Positions 40,889-50,351 of a DNA stretch of 64,000 nt are shown here, one piece after another. Origin of the DNA: Pseudomonas sp. Root562. Its GTDB lineage: Bacteria; Pseudomonadota; Gammaproteobacteria; Pseudomonadales; Pseudomonadaceae. The DNA is taken from NCBI RefSeq assembly GCF_001427125.1, contig NZ_LMGK01000024.1, positions 311,789 to 375,788 on the forward strand, in the 5' to 3' direction. Both the position numbers and the translations under genes were made by a program. Numbering within the stretch: the first letter of the stretch is position 1; each line of letters opens with the position of its first letter. The notes below the pieces were generated by a model that did not search any database, was not told the origin of the DNA, and saw only the letters and a list, made by a program, of their open reading frames with translations.

Positions 40889-41896
40889 TTATTGGAACAG
40901 CGACTCACTGGAAAGGCCGTTTTTCTCCAGGATTTCCCGCAGACGCTTCAGGCCTTCAACCTGAATCTGTCTGACCCGTTCCCGGGTCAGGCCGATTTCA
41001 AGGCCTACGTCTTCAAGGGTGCTGCTCTCGTGGCCACGCAGACCGAAGCGGCGTACCACCACTTCACGCTGCTTGTCGGTGAGTTCGGAGAGCCATTGAT
41101 CGATGCTCTGGGACAGGTCGTCATCCTGCAACAGTTCACATGGATCGGTTGGACGATCATCGGTGAGAGTGTCCAGCAGGGTTTTATCCGAATCCGGCCC
41201 CAGCGAGACGTCGACCGAAGAAACCCGCTCGTTGAGACCCAGCATGCGCTTGACCTCCGCTACCGGTTTTTCCAGCAGGTTGGCGATTTCTTCGGGTGAG
41301 GGTTCATGGTCAAGTTTTTGCGTCAGCTCCCGTGCAGCCCGCAGGTACACATTGAGCTCTTTGACCACATGGATCGGCAACCGGATGGTCCGGGTCTGAT
41401 TCATGATCGCGCGTTCGATGGTTTGACGAATCCACCAGGTCGCATAGGTCGAAAAGCGGAAGCCGCGTTCAGGGTCGAACTTCTCCACCGCCCGGATCAG
41501 GCCGAGGTTGCCCTCTTCGATCAGGTCCAGTAGCGACAACCCACGATTGACATAACGCCGGGCGATTTTCACCACCAGCCGCAAGTTACTTTCAATCATG
41601 CGTTTGCGCCCGGCCGGATCGCCACTTTGCGACAAGCGCGCAAAATGAACTTCCTCTTCGGGGGACAACAGGGGGGAAAAACCGATTTCATTGAGATACA
41701 GCTGCGTGGCATCAAGTGCACGCGTGTAGTCAATGTACTTGTGTTGTTTCAACGATGCGGAGTGTTTGGATTTGGCACGAACGGAAGGTGGAGCCGCCCC
41801 TTCATCATTCGACATCGAATCCGTCCCGATGCCGGTCTCCATCAGGAGAACCTCATCGTCGATGTCAAACTCCGGCACTTCTTTACTGAGAGCCAT
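40889..41896 (-). CDS. rpoS: Stationary-phase sigma factor RpoS
   Basis: 335 aa. DYTRALDATQLYLNEIGFSPLLSPEEEVHFARL (region 1.2), NLRLVVKIARRYVNRGLSLLDLIEEGNLGLIRAVEKFDPERGFRFSTYATWWIRQTIERAIMNQTRTIRLPIHVVKELN (regions 2-3), and the C-terminal HTH LEDVGLEIGLTRERVRQIQVEGLKRLREIL are all present. It directs the general stress and stationary response. The nlpD-rpoS arrangement implies that transcription from within nlpD supplies most rpoS mRNA. Confidence 0.97.
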   Translation of the reverse strand: MALSKEVPEFDIDDEVLLMETGIGTDSMSNDEGAAPPSVRAKSKHSASLKQHKYIDYTRALDATQLYLNEIGFSPLLSPEEEVHFARLSQSGDPAGRKRMIESNLRLVVKIARRYVNRGLSLLDLIEEGNLGLIRAVEKFDPERGFRFSTYATWWIRQTIERAIMNQTRTIRLPIHVVKELNVYLRAARELTQKLDHEPSPEEIANLLEKPVAEVKRMLGLNERVSSVDVSLGPDSDKTLLDTLTDDRPTDPCELLQDDDLSQSIDQWLSELTDKQREVVVRRFGLRGHESSTLEDVGLEIGLTRERVRQIQVEGLKRLREILEKNGLSSESLFQ

Positions 41897-42000
41897 TGTT
41901 ATAGTCCTTTGGTGAGTTCGACCTCAAGCTCAAGCGGCGCCTTTATCCTTGGCAACGCTGGAGCCTGTCCCCTCTACGCGACGGAACAGGCTGGTAGCGA

Positions 42001-42858
42001 TCAACGGCGTGGCAGGAATTGCAGCGGATCTACAGGTTTACCCTGGCGGCGAATCTCAAAATGCAGTTTCACCCGGTCTGTACCCGTGGACCCCATTTCG
42101 GCAATTGTCTGTCCGACCTTGACCTGCTGCCCCTCCCGAACCAACAGCCTGCGGTTATGTCCGTAGGCACTGACGTAGGTTTCACTGTGTTTGATGATGA
42201 CTAATTCGCCGTAGCCCCTTAAGCCACTCCCGGCGTATACCACCGTCCCATCAGACGCAGCTAAAACAGGCTGTCCCAAATCCCCGGCGATATCAATTCC
42301 TTTATTCAAACTACCGTTTGAAGAGAATTTTCCAATCAAAATGCCATTGGATGGCCATCCCCAGCCGGTCGGGGCTGGCCCGGCTGGAGGCAATGGAGCA
42401 GGTGTCGGCTTGTTGGCGACGGACGGTACAACCGTGGTCGTGGTCGGGGTGGAACCGTCAACCGGACGCCGAATGACCGTGGTTTTACTCGAGGACGACG
42501 GCGATGAACTGGTCGAACTCACTACCGCCGTCGGCGTTGAACCGGTACGACCGTCAAAGCGAATCGTCTGACCCGGGCGAATGGTGTAAGGCGCAGGAAT
42601 GTTGTTGCGTGCCGCCAGAGCCTTGTAGTCCCACCCGTAGCGGAAGGCGATCGAGAACAGGGTGTCTTTTGGTCGAACCACGTACTGACCGGTTGTCACA
42701 GCCGGGCGCTGGGGCGCGGCATTGTTGCGATCGACAACGCGGACATCACTGGATTTGGTGCTGGAACACCCCGCCAGCAAGGTGCTCAAAACAAGGCCAG
42801 TCACCAGGCGCTGAAAGCTCGTTGTACCCATACGCTGCGCAATGACTGTGAGACTCAC
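42001..42858 (-). CDS. nlpD: NlpD lipoprotein with LysM and M23 domains
   Basis: 285 aa from GTG at 42858 (GGGAG SD); an ATG at 42909 would be upstream of the SD. The lipobox LLAGC gives a lipidated Cys at about residue 31. LysM (YVVRPKDTLFSIAFRYGWDYKALAARNNI) and a C-terminal M23 peptidase-like domain (GIDIAGDLGQPVLAASDGTVVYAGSGLRGYGELVIIKHSETYVSAYGHN) follow. NlpD activates amidases at division. Its coding region is expected to hold an rpoS promoter. Confidence 0.95.
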   Translation of the reverse strand: MSLTVIAQRMGTTSFQRLVTGLVLSTLLAGCSSTKSSDVRVVDRNNAAPQRPAVTTGQYVVRPKDTLFSIAFRYGWDYKALAARNNIPAPYTIRPGQTIRFDGRTGSTPTAVVSSTSSSPSSSSKTTVIRRPVDGSTPTTTTVVPSVANKPTPAPLPPAGPAPTGWGWPSNGILIGKFSSNGSLNKGIDIAGDLGQPVLAASDGTVVYAGSGLRGYGELVIIKHSETYVSAYGHNRRLLVREGQQVKVGQTIAEMGSTGTDRVKLHFEIRRQGKPVDPLQFLPRR

Positions 42859-43069
42859 CCGCCGCTCCCTTTGTGGTGGCTGAAAATGTGATTTGCCGTG
42901 ATCCGGCATGCTGTGTCGCCAGTATAACGGGCCGTGCAGGCTTTACCCTTATTGAAGCGATTTGGGCTTGCGCACACGTTTGCTGCTCGACAAAACAACC
43001 CGTTTAACCATTCGACGCCGCTGTAAGACAGAGGCAATCGAAGAGAATTCAGCGCATCGAAACAAATGC

Positions 43070-43747
43070 TCAGGCCAGTGGCCCATTGAGCAAGGGAACG
43101 AAGCGTACATTCCCCAGAACGCGTCTGGAAAAGCCCTGTTCTTCCCTGATGATCAGCAGTAATTGTTGAACCTCTCCAGAGCCGACCGGAATCACCAGAC
43201 GCCCCCCGGGTGCCAGTTGGTCGAGCAAGGCCTGAGGGACATCGGTGGCCACCGCCGTCACGATGATGCCGTTGTATGGCGCCAACGCTGGCCAGCCCTC
43301 CCAGCCATCGCCCCAGCGAAACACCACGTTGCGCAGGTTCAACTCGACCAGGCGTTCCTTGGCCCGGTCCTGCAGCACCTTGATGCGCTCGACGGAAAAC
43401 ACCCGCTCCACCAGTTGCGACAGCACCGCCGTCTGGTATCCGGAACCGGTGCCGATTTCCATGACCTTGTCCAAAGGTCCGGCTTCGAGCAGCAACTCGC
43501 TCATGCGAGCCACCATGTAAGGCTGGGAGATGGTCTGGTTATGGCCAATCGGCAGCGCCGTGTCCTCATAGGCCCGGTGCGCCAGTGCCTCGTCGACGAA
43601 CAGGTGACGTGGCGTACGACGGATGACTTCCAGCACCTTGGCGTTGGAAACCCCTTCTTCATAAAGTCGCTGGATAAGCCGCTCGCGGGTCCGTTGCGAG
43701 GTCATGCCTATGCCGCGATGCAGCATATCGTCTTGTCCGCGAGTCAT
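43070..43747 (-). CDS. pcm: Protein-L-isoaspartate O-methyltransferase
   Basis: 225 aa from the ATG at 43747, which touches the surE stop (TGATG) with GGAGGGG upstream. The widely used internal start at 43705 (MTSQRTRERL) would give 211 aa and has no SD. LDKVMEIGTGSGYQTAVLSQLVERVFSVERI is the SAM site; the family repairs isoaspartyl residues. It is part of the surE-pcm-nlpD-rpoS stress block. Confidence 0.95.
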   Translation of the reverse strand: MTRGQDDMLHRGIGMTSQRTRERLIQRLYEEGVSNAKVLEVIRRTPRHLFVDEALAHRAYEDTALPIGHNQTISQPYMVARMSELLLEAGPLDKVMEIGTGSGYQTAVLSQLVERVFSVERIKVLQDRAKERLVELNLRNVVFRWGDGWEGWPALAPYNGIIVTAVATDVPQALLDQLAPGGRLVIPVGSGEVQQLLLIIREEQGFSRRVLGNVRFVPLLNGPLA

Positions 43748-44496
43748 CAGCGCAGCCCCTCCAGCCAGCCATCGAGACTTCTGAAGGCATCATTGAAGGT
43801 GCGATCCAGTTGCAGTGGCGTGATGGACACGTAACCTTGCATTACCGCGTGGAAATCGGTGCCCGGACCGCCGTCTTCTGCATCTCCGGCAGCGGCGATC
43901 CAGTAACCGGACTTGCCGCGCGGGTCGACGACTTTCATCGGCGCAGCGGCGCGGGCGCGATGCCCGAGGCGGGTCAGCTGGATGCCGCGGATGTGCTCCA
44001 GTGGCAAGTTGGGAATGTTCACATTCAGTACCGTGCGCGGTGGAAGGTCGAGATCGACGTGGGCCTCGACCAGCTTGCGCGCAAAATACGCCGCCGTGGG
44101 AAGGTTATCGACCTGACGAGAGACCAACGAAAAGGCAAACGCAGGACGCTCCAGGAAACGCCCTTCCAACGCTGCCGCCACCGTGCCGGAATACAACACA
44201 TCGTCACCCAGGTTGGCGCCCAGGTTGATTCCGGAAACCACCATATCCGCTTCACGGTCCAGCAAGCCGTTGAGGCCCAGGTGCACGCAATCGGTCGGAG
44301 TGCCGTTGATGCTGATAAAACCGTTGGCCAGCGTCTGCGGGTGCAACGGCCGGTCGAGCGTCAGCGAACTGCTGGCGCCGCTTTTGTCCTGGTCCGGGGC
44401 GATAACCACGCATTCGGTGTAATCCGCCAGCGCAGCATAAAGCGCGGCGAGACCGGGTGCGGTTACCCCATCGTCGTTAGAAATCAGAATACGCAT
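43747..44496 (-). CDS. surE: 5'/3'-nucleotidase SurE
   Basis: 249 aa. MRILISNDDGVTAPGLAALYAAL carries the metal ligands, and VSGINLGANLGDDVLYSGTVAAALEG is typical. It is a stationary-phase survival nucleotidase. It overlaps truD by 13 nt and pcm by 1 nt. Confidence 0.97.
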   Translation of the reverse strand: MRILISNDDGVTAPGLAALYAALADYTECVVIAPDQDKSGASSSLTLDRPLHPQTLANGFISINGTPTDCVHLGLNGLLDREADMVVSGINLGANLGDDVLYSGTVAAALEGRFLERPAFAFSLVSRQVDNLPTAAYFARKLVEAHVDLDLPPRTVLNVNIPNLPLEHIRGIQLTRLGHRARAAAPMKVVDPRGKSGYWIAAAGDAEDGGPGTDFHAVMQGYVSITPLQLDRTFNDAFRSLDGWLEGLR

Positions 44497-45542
44497 GGGC
44501 TGTCCGTCTGCCCCACCGGCACCAGATCAACAAGCTCGCGCACCAATACAGTGGCGAAGCATCCGGCCGGCAGGACGAATTCCAGTTGCAGAATGTCAGG
44601 CTCGGGATAATGCCACGTCAACCCACCAATGGGCAGCCGCAGGATGCGACGTTCGTGGCTCATACCGGCGTTAATCAACCAATCGCGAAGATCTGCCTCG
44701 CGCGCAGCGATTGCCTGCTCCAGTTCATGGACAACGCCCGTGGCCGGCGAGTCACCTTCGCCCCACTGCGGCCCTGTCGGATGCAAGTCAAGAATCGCCA
44801 GGCGTGGGTCGCTGCACTCGGCAACACCTGCCGGAAAAAAACTGCGGCTATCGGTGAACGCCAGCAAGTCACCGACCTGTGCACGCTGCCAGGTGCCGTC
44901 GGCGACACGCGCGGCCAAGACCTGGTTGAACAGAAAACTGCGGGCCGTGGACAGCAGACGCGAACGCACGTTGCGTTGTTCCGGCAAGGCCTTGCGTGCG
45001 GCCCAGGCACGGGCGTCAACTACGTTACCGCCGTCATGCCCGAAGCGCTGCGCACCGAAATAATTGGGGATGCCCTGCCGGGTGATCAGTTGCAGGCGCT
45101 GTTCGATGGCAGCCTTGTCACCGGCGAACTGGGTAAGCCGCAGCGTGAAACCGTTGGCCGAGTGCGCACCGCGTTGCAGCTTGCGCTTGTGCCGGCTGGT
45201 CTTGAGAATTTTCAGCGTGTCGTTTTCTGCGGCCGACAGATCCGGATCGGCCTTGCCCGGCAGTTGCACGCTGAACCACTGACGCGTCAGCGCCTGGCGA
45301 TCCTTGAGCCCGGCATAACTGACCGTGCGCAAAGGTACACCTGCTGCCTTGGCAATCCGTCGTGCCGCCTCTTCAGTATTCAGACCGCGCTTTTCCACCC
45401 AGATCCACAGGTGTTCGCCGTCGCCACTCAAGGGAATATCAAGGACTTCGTCGACCTGGAAATCTTCAGCGATGGCTTTCAGTACCGCGGTGCCCAGGGG
45501 CTCACCGTAGGCGCGCGGGCCAAGCAATTGCAGTTCGTTCAT
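44484..45542 (-). CDS. truD: tRNA pseudouridine(13) synthase TruD
   Basis: 352 aa. VSYAGLKDRQALTRQWFSV carries the catalytic Asp, and IPNYFGAQRFGHDGGNV is the conserved GxQRFG motif. The family modifies U13 in tRNA. It is coupled to ispF (4-nt overlap) and surE. Confidence 0.97.
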   Translation of the reverse strand: MNELQLLGPRAYGEPLGTAVLKAIAEDFQVDEVLDIPLSGDGEHLWIWVEKRGLNTEEAARRIAKAAGVPLRTVSYAGLKDRQALTRQWFSVQLPGKADPDLSAAENDTLKILKTSRHKRKLQRGAHSANGFTLRLTQFAGDKAAIEQRLQLITRQGIPNYFGAQRFGHDGGNVVDARAWAARKALPEQRNVRSRLLSTARSFLFNQVLAARVADGTWQRAQVGDLLAFTDSRSFFPAGVAECSDPRLAILDLHPTGPQWGEGDSPATGVVHELEQAIAAREADLRDWLINAGMSHERRILRLPIGGLTWHYPEPDILQLEFVLPAGCFATVLVRELVDLVPVGQTDSPCVF

Positions 45543-46012
45543 GCGCGCAGCAACAAGGCAACGGAATGCACGGCGATGCCTTCTTCGCGACCGACAAAGC
45601 CGAGCTTTTCGGTGGTGGTAGCTTTTACGTTCACTTGATCCAACTCAACTTGAAGATCCGCGGCAATCAGCGCACGCATCGATTCGATATGCGGAGCCAT
45701 TTTCGGCGCCTGGGCGACGATGGTGTTATCGACGTTGCCAACCTTCCAGCCTTTGGCGTGGATCAGTGCGACGACATGACGCAATAGCGCACGGCTGTCG
45801 GCACCCTTGAATTGCGGGTCGGTGTCCGGGAAATGCTTGCCGATATCACCCAGCGCAGCAGCGCCGAGCAAGGCATCGCTCAAGGCGTGCAGCAGGACGT
45901 CACCGTCGGAATGAGCGAGCAGCCCGAAGCTGTGTGCGATGCGCACGCCGCCCAGAGTAATGAAATCGCCTTCAGCGAAACGGTGCACATCATAGCCGTG
46001 GCCAATACGCAT
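45539..46012 (-). CDS. ispF: 2-C-methyl-D-erythritol 2,4-cyclodiphosphate synthase
   Basis: 157 aa. MRIGHGYDVHRFAEGDFITLGGVRI (the DxH zinc motif) and DALLGAAALGDIGKHFPDTDPQFKGADSRALL are diagnostic. The enzyme acts in the MEP isoprenoid pathway after IspD/IspE. ispD is about 3 kb to the right in this window. Confidence 0.97.
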   Translation of the reverse strand: MRIGHGYDVHRFAEGDFITLGGVRIAHSFGLLAHSDGDVLLHALSDALLGAAALGDIGKHFPDTDPQFKGADSRALLRHVVALIHAKGWKVGNVDNTIVAQAPKMAPHIESMRALIAADLQVELDQVNVKATTTEKLGFVGREEGIAVHSVALLLRA

Positions 46013-46042
46013 AAAAAAACGCCCCGATTTTTGTCAGGGCGT
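46013..46042 (-). terminator. Terminator after fghA
   Basis: ACGCCC (46019-46024) pairs with GGGCGT (46037-46042). On the minus strand the hairpin is followed by a 7-nt T run, between fghA (stop at 46054) and ispF. Confidence 0.8.
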
Positions 46043-46053
46043 GATTCTACCTG

Positions 46054-46902
46054 CTATTGACCTGCTAGAGCATGCGCGTGATGCCGCAAGTGATCATCGA
46101 TAAAGCTGGCGATGAAGAAATAGCTGTGGTCGTAACCGGGCTGCAGGCGCAACGTCAGTGGATGACCGGCCAGTTTGGCCGCCTGTTGCAAGGCTTGCGG
46201 CTTGAGCTGAGTGGCGAGGAAATCGTCGCGATCACCTTGGTCCACCAGCAGCGGCAGCTTCTCGTCAGCCTCGGCAATCAAGGCACAGGCATCCCATTCG
46301 CGCCATTTCGAACGGTCCTCTCCCAGATAACGGGAAAAGGCCTTCTGCCCCCACGGGCAGTCCATCGGATTGTTGATCGGCGAAAACGCCGACACTGACA
46401 GATATCGCCCCGGATTGCGCAAGGCACATACCAGCGCACCGTGACCGCCCATGGAGTGACCGCTGATGCCGCGCTTTTCGGATGCGGGGAAATGCGCCTC
46501 AACCAAAGCGGGCAATTCCTGCACAACATAGTCATGCATCCGATAGTGCCGCGACCACGGTTCCTGCGTGGCATTCAGATAAAACCCGGCACCGAGACCA
46601 AAGTCCCACGCACCATCAGGATCCCCCGGTACATCAGGACCGCGAGGGCTGGTGTCTGGTGCGACGATGATCAGCCCCAGTTCGGCGGCCATGCGCAGGG
46701 CGCCGGCCTTTTGCATGAAGTTCTCGTCAGTGCAGGTCAGGCCGGACAGCCAGTACAGCACCGGCAGCTTGCCACCCTGCTCCGCTTGCGGCGGCAGGTA
46801 CACGGCAAACACCATGTCACAGCCGAGCACTTCGGAGCGATGGCGATAGCGTTTGTGCCAGCCGCCAAAACTCTTCTGGCAGGAGATATTTTCCAGGCTC
46901 AT
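46054..46902 (-). CDS. fghA: S-formylglutathione hydrolase
   Basis: 282 aa. GISGHSMGGHGALVCAL carries the nucleophile Ser, with SFGGWHKRYRHRSEVLGCDM and LPVLYWLSGLTCTDENFMQKAGA typical of FghA/esterase D. It hydrolyses S-formylglutathione to formate, the step after AdhC. It lies 8 nt after adhC in one operon. Confidence 0.96.
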   Translation of the reverse strand: MSLENISCQKSFGGWHKRYRHRSEVLGCDMVFAVYLPPQAEQGGKLPVLYWLSGLTCTDENFMQKAGALRMAAELGLIIVAPDTSPRGPDVPGDPDGAWDFGLGAGFYLNATQEPWSRHYRMHDYVVQELPALVEAHFPASEKRGISGHSMGGHGALVCALRNPGRYLSVSAFSPINNPMDCPWGQKAFSRYLGEDRSKWREWDACALIAEADEKLPLLVDQGDRDDFLATQLKPQALQQAAKLAGHPLTLRLQPGYDHSYFFIASFIDDHLRHHAHALAGQ

Positions 46903-46910
46903 GGCAGACC

Positions 46911-48023
46911 TCAGAAATGGATGACAGAGCGGATGCTTTTTCCTTCATGCATCAGGTCGAAAGCCTTGTTGATATCTTCCAGGCCCATGGTGTGGGTGAT
47001 GAAAGTATCCAGCGGGATCTCGCCGGTCTCAGCCATTTCCACGTAGCTTGGCAACTCGGTACGGCCACGTACGCCACCGAACGCCGAACCGCGCCAGACG
47101 CGGCCGGTGACCAATTGGAACGGACGGGTGGCGATTTCCTGACCGGCACCGGCCACACCGATGATCACCGACTCGCCCCAACCCTTGTGGCAGCATTCAA
47201 GCGCAGCACGCATCAGTTGCACATTGCCGATGCACTCGAACGAGAAGTCGACGCCGCCATCGGTCATGTCGACGATGACTTCCTGGATCGGACGGTCGAA
47301 GTCTTTCGGGTTTACACAATCGGTTGCACCCAGCTGTTTGGCGATCTCGAATTTGGCCGGGTTGATGTCGATGGCAATGATCCGACCAGCCTTGGCTTTC
47401 ACCGCACCGATGATGGCAGAAAGACCGATGCCGCCAAGGCCGAAAATGGCCACGGTATCACCGGGTTTCACCTTGGCAGTGTTGAGCACCGCACCAATAC
47501 CGGTGGTGACACCGCAACCCAGCAGGCAAACTTTTTCCAGCGGCGCTTCCTTGGCAATTTTGGCGACGGAGATTTCCGGCAGCACGGTGTACTCGGAAAA
47601 CGTCGAGGTGCCCATGTAGTGGAAAATCGTTTCGCCCTTGTAGGAGAAACGCGAAGTGCCGTCAGGCATCAGGCCTTTGCCCTGGGTTGCGCGAATCGCC
47701 TGACACAGGTTGGTCTTGCCCGACAGGCAGAATTTGCACTGGCGGCATTCCGGGGTGTACAGCGGAATGACATGGTCGCCGACCGCCACGGAAGTCACAC
47801 CTTCGCCGATCGCTTCGACAATCGCCCCGCCTTCGTGACCCAGAATCGACGGAAAGATGCCTTCCGGATCAGCGCCCGACAACGTGTAGGCGTCGGTATG
47901 GCAGACACCCGAGGCCACCACGCGCAGCAAGACTTCACCGGCTTTGGGCATGGCGACATCGACCTCAACGATCTCCAGAGGTTTCTTGGCCTCGAAGGCA
48001 ACGGCAGCGCGCGACTTGATCAT
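46911..48023 (-). CDS. adhC: S-(hydroxymethyl)glutathione dehydrogenase (class III ADH)
   Basis: 370 aa. Catalytic-zinc Cys/His segments SGVCHTDAYTLSG and GHEGGAIVEAIGEGV; structural-zinc cluster CRQCKFCLSGKTNLC; NAD site GLGGIGLSAIIGAVKAKAGRIIAIDI. Oxidises the glutathione-formaldehyde adduct. The frmA/adhC-fghA pair detoxifies formaldehyde. Confidence 0.96.
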   Translation of the reverse strand: MIKSRAAVAFEAKKPLEIVEVDVAMPKAGEVLLRVVASGVCHTDAYTLSGADPEGIFPSILGHEGGAIVEAIGEGVTSVAVGDHVIPLYTPECRQCKFCLSGKTNLCQAIRATQGKGLMPDGTSRFSYKGETIFHYMGTSTFSEYTVLPEISVAKIAKEAPLEKVCLLGCGVTTGIGAVLNTAKVKPGDTVAIFGLGGIGLSAIIGAVKAKAGRIIAIDINPAKFEIAKQLGATDCVNPKDFDRPIQEVIVDMTDGGVDFSFECIGNVQLMRAALECCHKGWGESVIIGVAGAGQEIATRPFQLVTGRVWRGSAFGGVRGRTELPSYVEMAETGEIPLDTFITHTMGLEDINKAFDLMHEGKSIRSVIHF

Positions 48024-48130
48024 GGTGATGCTCCAGTGAATAAAAACGAGACAAGGAGTGTAATACAGCGCCTTACGGTGAATAATCAGGACAAATGCAA
48101 AACATTATTGCCATGCAGGGATAATCTTTG

Positions 48131-49027
48131 ATGTCCGACAACCGCTGGGAAGGCATCGACGAATTCGTCGCCGTCGCTGAATGCAGCCAGTTCACCGCTG
48201 CCGCCGAGAGATTGGGCGTTTCTTCCTCACACATCAGTCGACAGATCGTACGCCTTGAAGAGCGCGTGCAAACCCGACTGCTTTACCGCAGTACACGGCG
48301 GGTGACACTGACCGAAGCCGGACAGACTTTTCTGCAACATTGCCAACGCCTGCAGGATGGACGCGAAGAAGCGCTGCGCGCGGTCAGCGATCTGACCAGC
48401 GAACCCAAAGGCATGTTGCGCATGACCTGCGCGGTGGCTTACGGCGAACGCTTTATCGTGCCGCTGGTTACCCGTTTCATGGGGCTTTATCCGCAACTGC
48501 GGATTGACATCGAATTGAGCAATCGCCAACTCGATTTGGTGCATGAAGGCCTCGACCTGGCGATCCGCCTCGGCCGCTTGCAGGACTCAAGACTGGTCGC
48601 CACCCGCCTCGCACCACGGCGAATGTTTCTCTGCGCCGCACCGTCCTACCTTGAACGGTACGGCCGCCCACACAGCTTGTCGGAACTGAGCCGTCACAAC
48701 TGCCTCATCGGCAGCTCTGATCTGTGGCAGCTGGAACAGCACGGGCGGGAATATTCGCAACGGGTGCAGGGAAACTGGCGCTGCAACAGCGGGCAAGCTG
48801 TGTTGGATGCTGCGCTACAAGGCGTCGGGTTGTGTCAGTTGCCGGATTACTACGTGCTGGAGCATCTGAAAAGCGGTGCGTTGATTTCTCTGCTGGAGGC
48901 GCATCAACCGCCAAACACAGCAGTGTGGGCGCTTTATCCACAGCAGCGGCATCTGTCGCCGAAAGTGCGCAAGTTGGTGGATTATTTGAAGGAAGGGTTG
49001 GCCGAAAGGCCGGAGTATCGAAGCTAG
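48131..49027 (+). CDS. LysR-family regulator divergent from adhC
   Basis: 298 aa from the ATG at 48131 (the frame also has a TTG at 48128). The N-terminal HTH is ECSQFTAAAERLGVSSSHISRQIVRLEERVQTRLLYRSTRRVTLTEAG. A substrate-binding domain follows. The divergent position over a 107-nt gap suggests control of adhC-fghA; the effector is unknown. Confidence 0.92.
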   Translation: MSDNRWEGIDEFVAVAECSQFTAAAERLGVSSSHISRQIVRLEERVQTRLLYRSTRRVTLTEAGQTFLQHCQRLQDGREEALRAVSDLTSEPKGMLRMTCAVAYGERFIVPLVTRFMGLYPQLRIDIELSNRQLDLVHEGLDLAIRLGRLQDSRLVATRLAPRRMFLCAAPSYLERYGRPHSLSELSRHNCLIGSSDLWQLEQHGREYSQRVQGNWRCNSGQAVLDAALQGVGLCQLPDYYVLEHLKSGALISLLEAHQPPNTAVWALYPQQRHLSPKVRKLVDYLKEGLAERPEYRS

Positions 49028-49074
49028 ACGCTCAACTGCGTGCCAGCAAGAGATCGAGTGCCTGGACTACCGCA

Positions 49075-49173
49075 ATCGCGAGCAGGCTCACTCCTACAGT
49101 GGACGGGGGGAGACACACAAATCTTGTGTAAACCAATGAACCTTGTAGGAGTGAGACCGGCTTGCCGGCGATT
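49075..49173. repeat. Inverted REP pair (REPIN)
   Basis: One REP at 49075-49099 (minus orientation, ATCGCGAGCAGGCTCACTCC) and one at 49144-49173 (TGTAGGAGTGAGACCGGCTT) face each other between the LysR gene and ispD. The rest of 49028-49197 has no gene. Confidence 0.75.
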
Positions 49174-49197
49174 GGGGCAATACTGAATTCAAGTCAA

Positions 49198-49905
49198 TCA
49201 GTGACGATTGGCCCAGCGCTGTCTCAACCATTCAAGATCTTCGGGACGTGTGACCTTGAGATTGTCGGAACGCCCTTCGACAAGGCGTGGCGATGAACCA
49301 GCCCACTCCATAGCCGACGCTTCATCAGTGATCACAGCATCCGCCACCAGACTGTCCGCCAACGCCCGATGCAACGCACCAAGTCGAAACATCTGCGGCG
49401 TGTACGCTTGCCAGATCACGCTGCGGTCCACGGTTTCGACGACACGTCCGTGTTTATCGACCCGTTTGAGCGTATCCCGCGCTGGAACCGCCAGCAACCC
49501 GCCTACCGGATCGTCAGCCAGTTCAGCCAGCAATTTGTCGAGATCGTCACGACTGAGATTCGGTCGCGCCGCATCGTGAACCAACACCCAATCTTCGTCA
49601 TCGGCACCTTGTGCATGCAGATGCAGCAGGGCATTGAGTACCGAACCGGAACGCTCGGCGCCGCCCTCGACCCGCGTTATACGCGCATCGCCAGCACAAG
49701 CCAGGTTAGGCCAATAAGGATCATCGACAGCAAGACTGACCACCAGGCCTTTGAGGCATGGATGATCGAGGAAACAGCCGAGGCTGTGTTCGAGAATTGT
49801 GCGCCCGCCCAGTTGCAAGTATTGCTTGGGACGGTCCGCGGCCATACGGGCACCGACGCCCGCGGCAGGAATCACGGCCCAGTAGGCCGGTAACGTCGGG
49901 TTCAT
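49198..49905 (-). CDS. ispD: 2-C-methyl-D-erythritol 4-phosphate cytidylyltransferase
   Basis: 235 aa. YWAVIPAAGVGARMAADRPKQYLQLGGRTILEHSL is the nucleotidyltransferase signature; DWVLVHDAARPNLSRDDLDKLL is conserved. MEP pathway. It overlaps ftsB by 4 nt. Confidence 0.97.
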   Translation of the reverse strand: MNPTLPAYWAVIPAAGVGARMAADRPKQYLQLGGRTILEHSLGCFLDHPCLKGLVVSLAVDDPYWPNLACAGDARITRVEGGAERSGSVLNALLHLHAQGADDEDWVLVHDAARPNLSRDDLDKLLAELADDPVGGLLAVPARDTLKRVDKHGRVVETVDRSVIWQAYTPQMFRLGALHRALADSLVADAVITDEASAMEWAGSSPRLVEGRSDNLKVTRPEDLEWLRQRWANRH

Positions 49906-50180
49906 TGGGCCAACTGGTAAAGGGTTTCACCGTCCTTGACCATGCCCAACTCGTGACGAGCCCGCTCTTCAACGGTCTCCATGCCTTTTTTCAATTCGCT
50001 GACTTCAGCGTCCATCACCCGATTGCGCTCAAGCAACACCTGATTCTCAGCTTGCTGATCCGCGATCTGCTGCTTCAGCTCGGCCACTTGCGCCAGACTG
50101 CCATTACCCACCCACAGGCGGTACTGCAGGCCAGCCAGCAACAGGAGCAAGACGAGGAACAACCAATTGGGACTGCGCAT
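49902..50180 (-). CDS. ftsB: Cell division protein FtsB
   Basis: 92 aa. One TM segment near the N-terminus (PNWLFLVLLLLLAGLQYRLWV), then a coiled coil (VAELKQQIADQQAENQVLLERNRVMDAEVSELK). FtsB links FtsL and FtsQ in the divisome. It is followed by ispD, as in other pseudomonads. Confidence 0.95.
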   Translation of the reverse strand: MRSPNWLFLVLLLLLAGLQYRLWVGNGSLAQVAELKQQIADQQAENQVLLERNRVMDAEVSELKKGMETVEERARHELGMVKDGETLYQLAQ

Positions 50181-50351
50181 CGAATATCAGGTATCCAGTG
50201 AAAAAAGACAGCCACACCACAACATGAAGCTACTGATAGCACGAAGCCTGGAAAACCCAGGCTTGTGCTGATAAGGCATCAGATTAGTGGCAAAAACCAC
50301 GCCGTAGCGATTTTTCCGACACAATCCGCTGACTTTTTTTACCCGTACGAC

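Noticed and set aside
40478..41299. Plus-strand ORF of 273 aa
   Set aside because: It covers rsmZ, the rpoS terminator and the rpoS antisense strand; no family features.
46917..48131. Plus-strand ORF of 404 aa antisense to adhC
   Set aside because: Shadow of adhC; its composition is that of reverse-complement codons.
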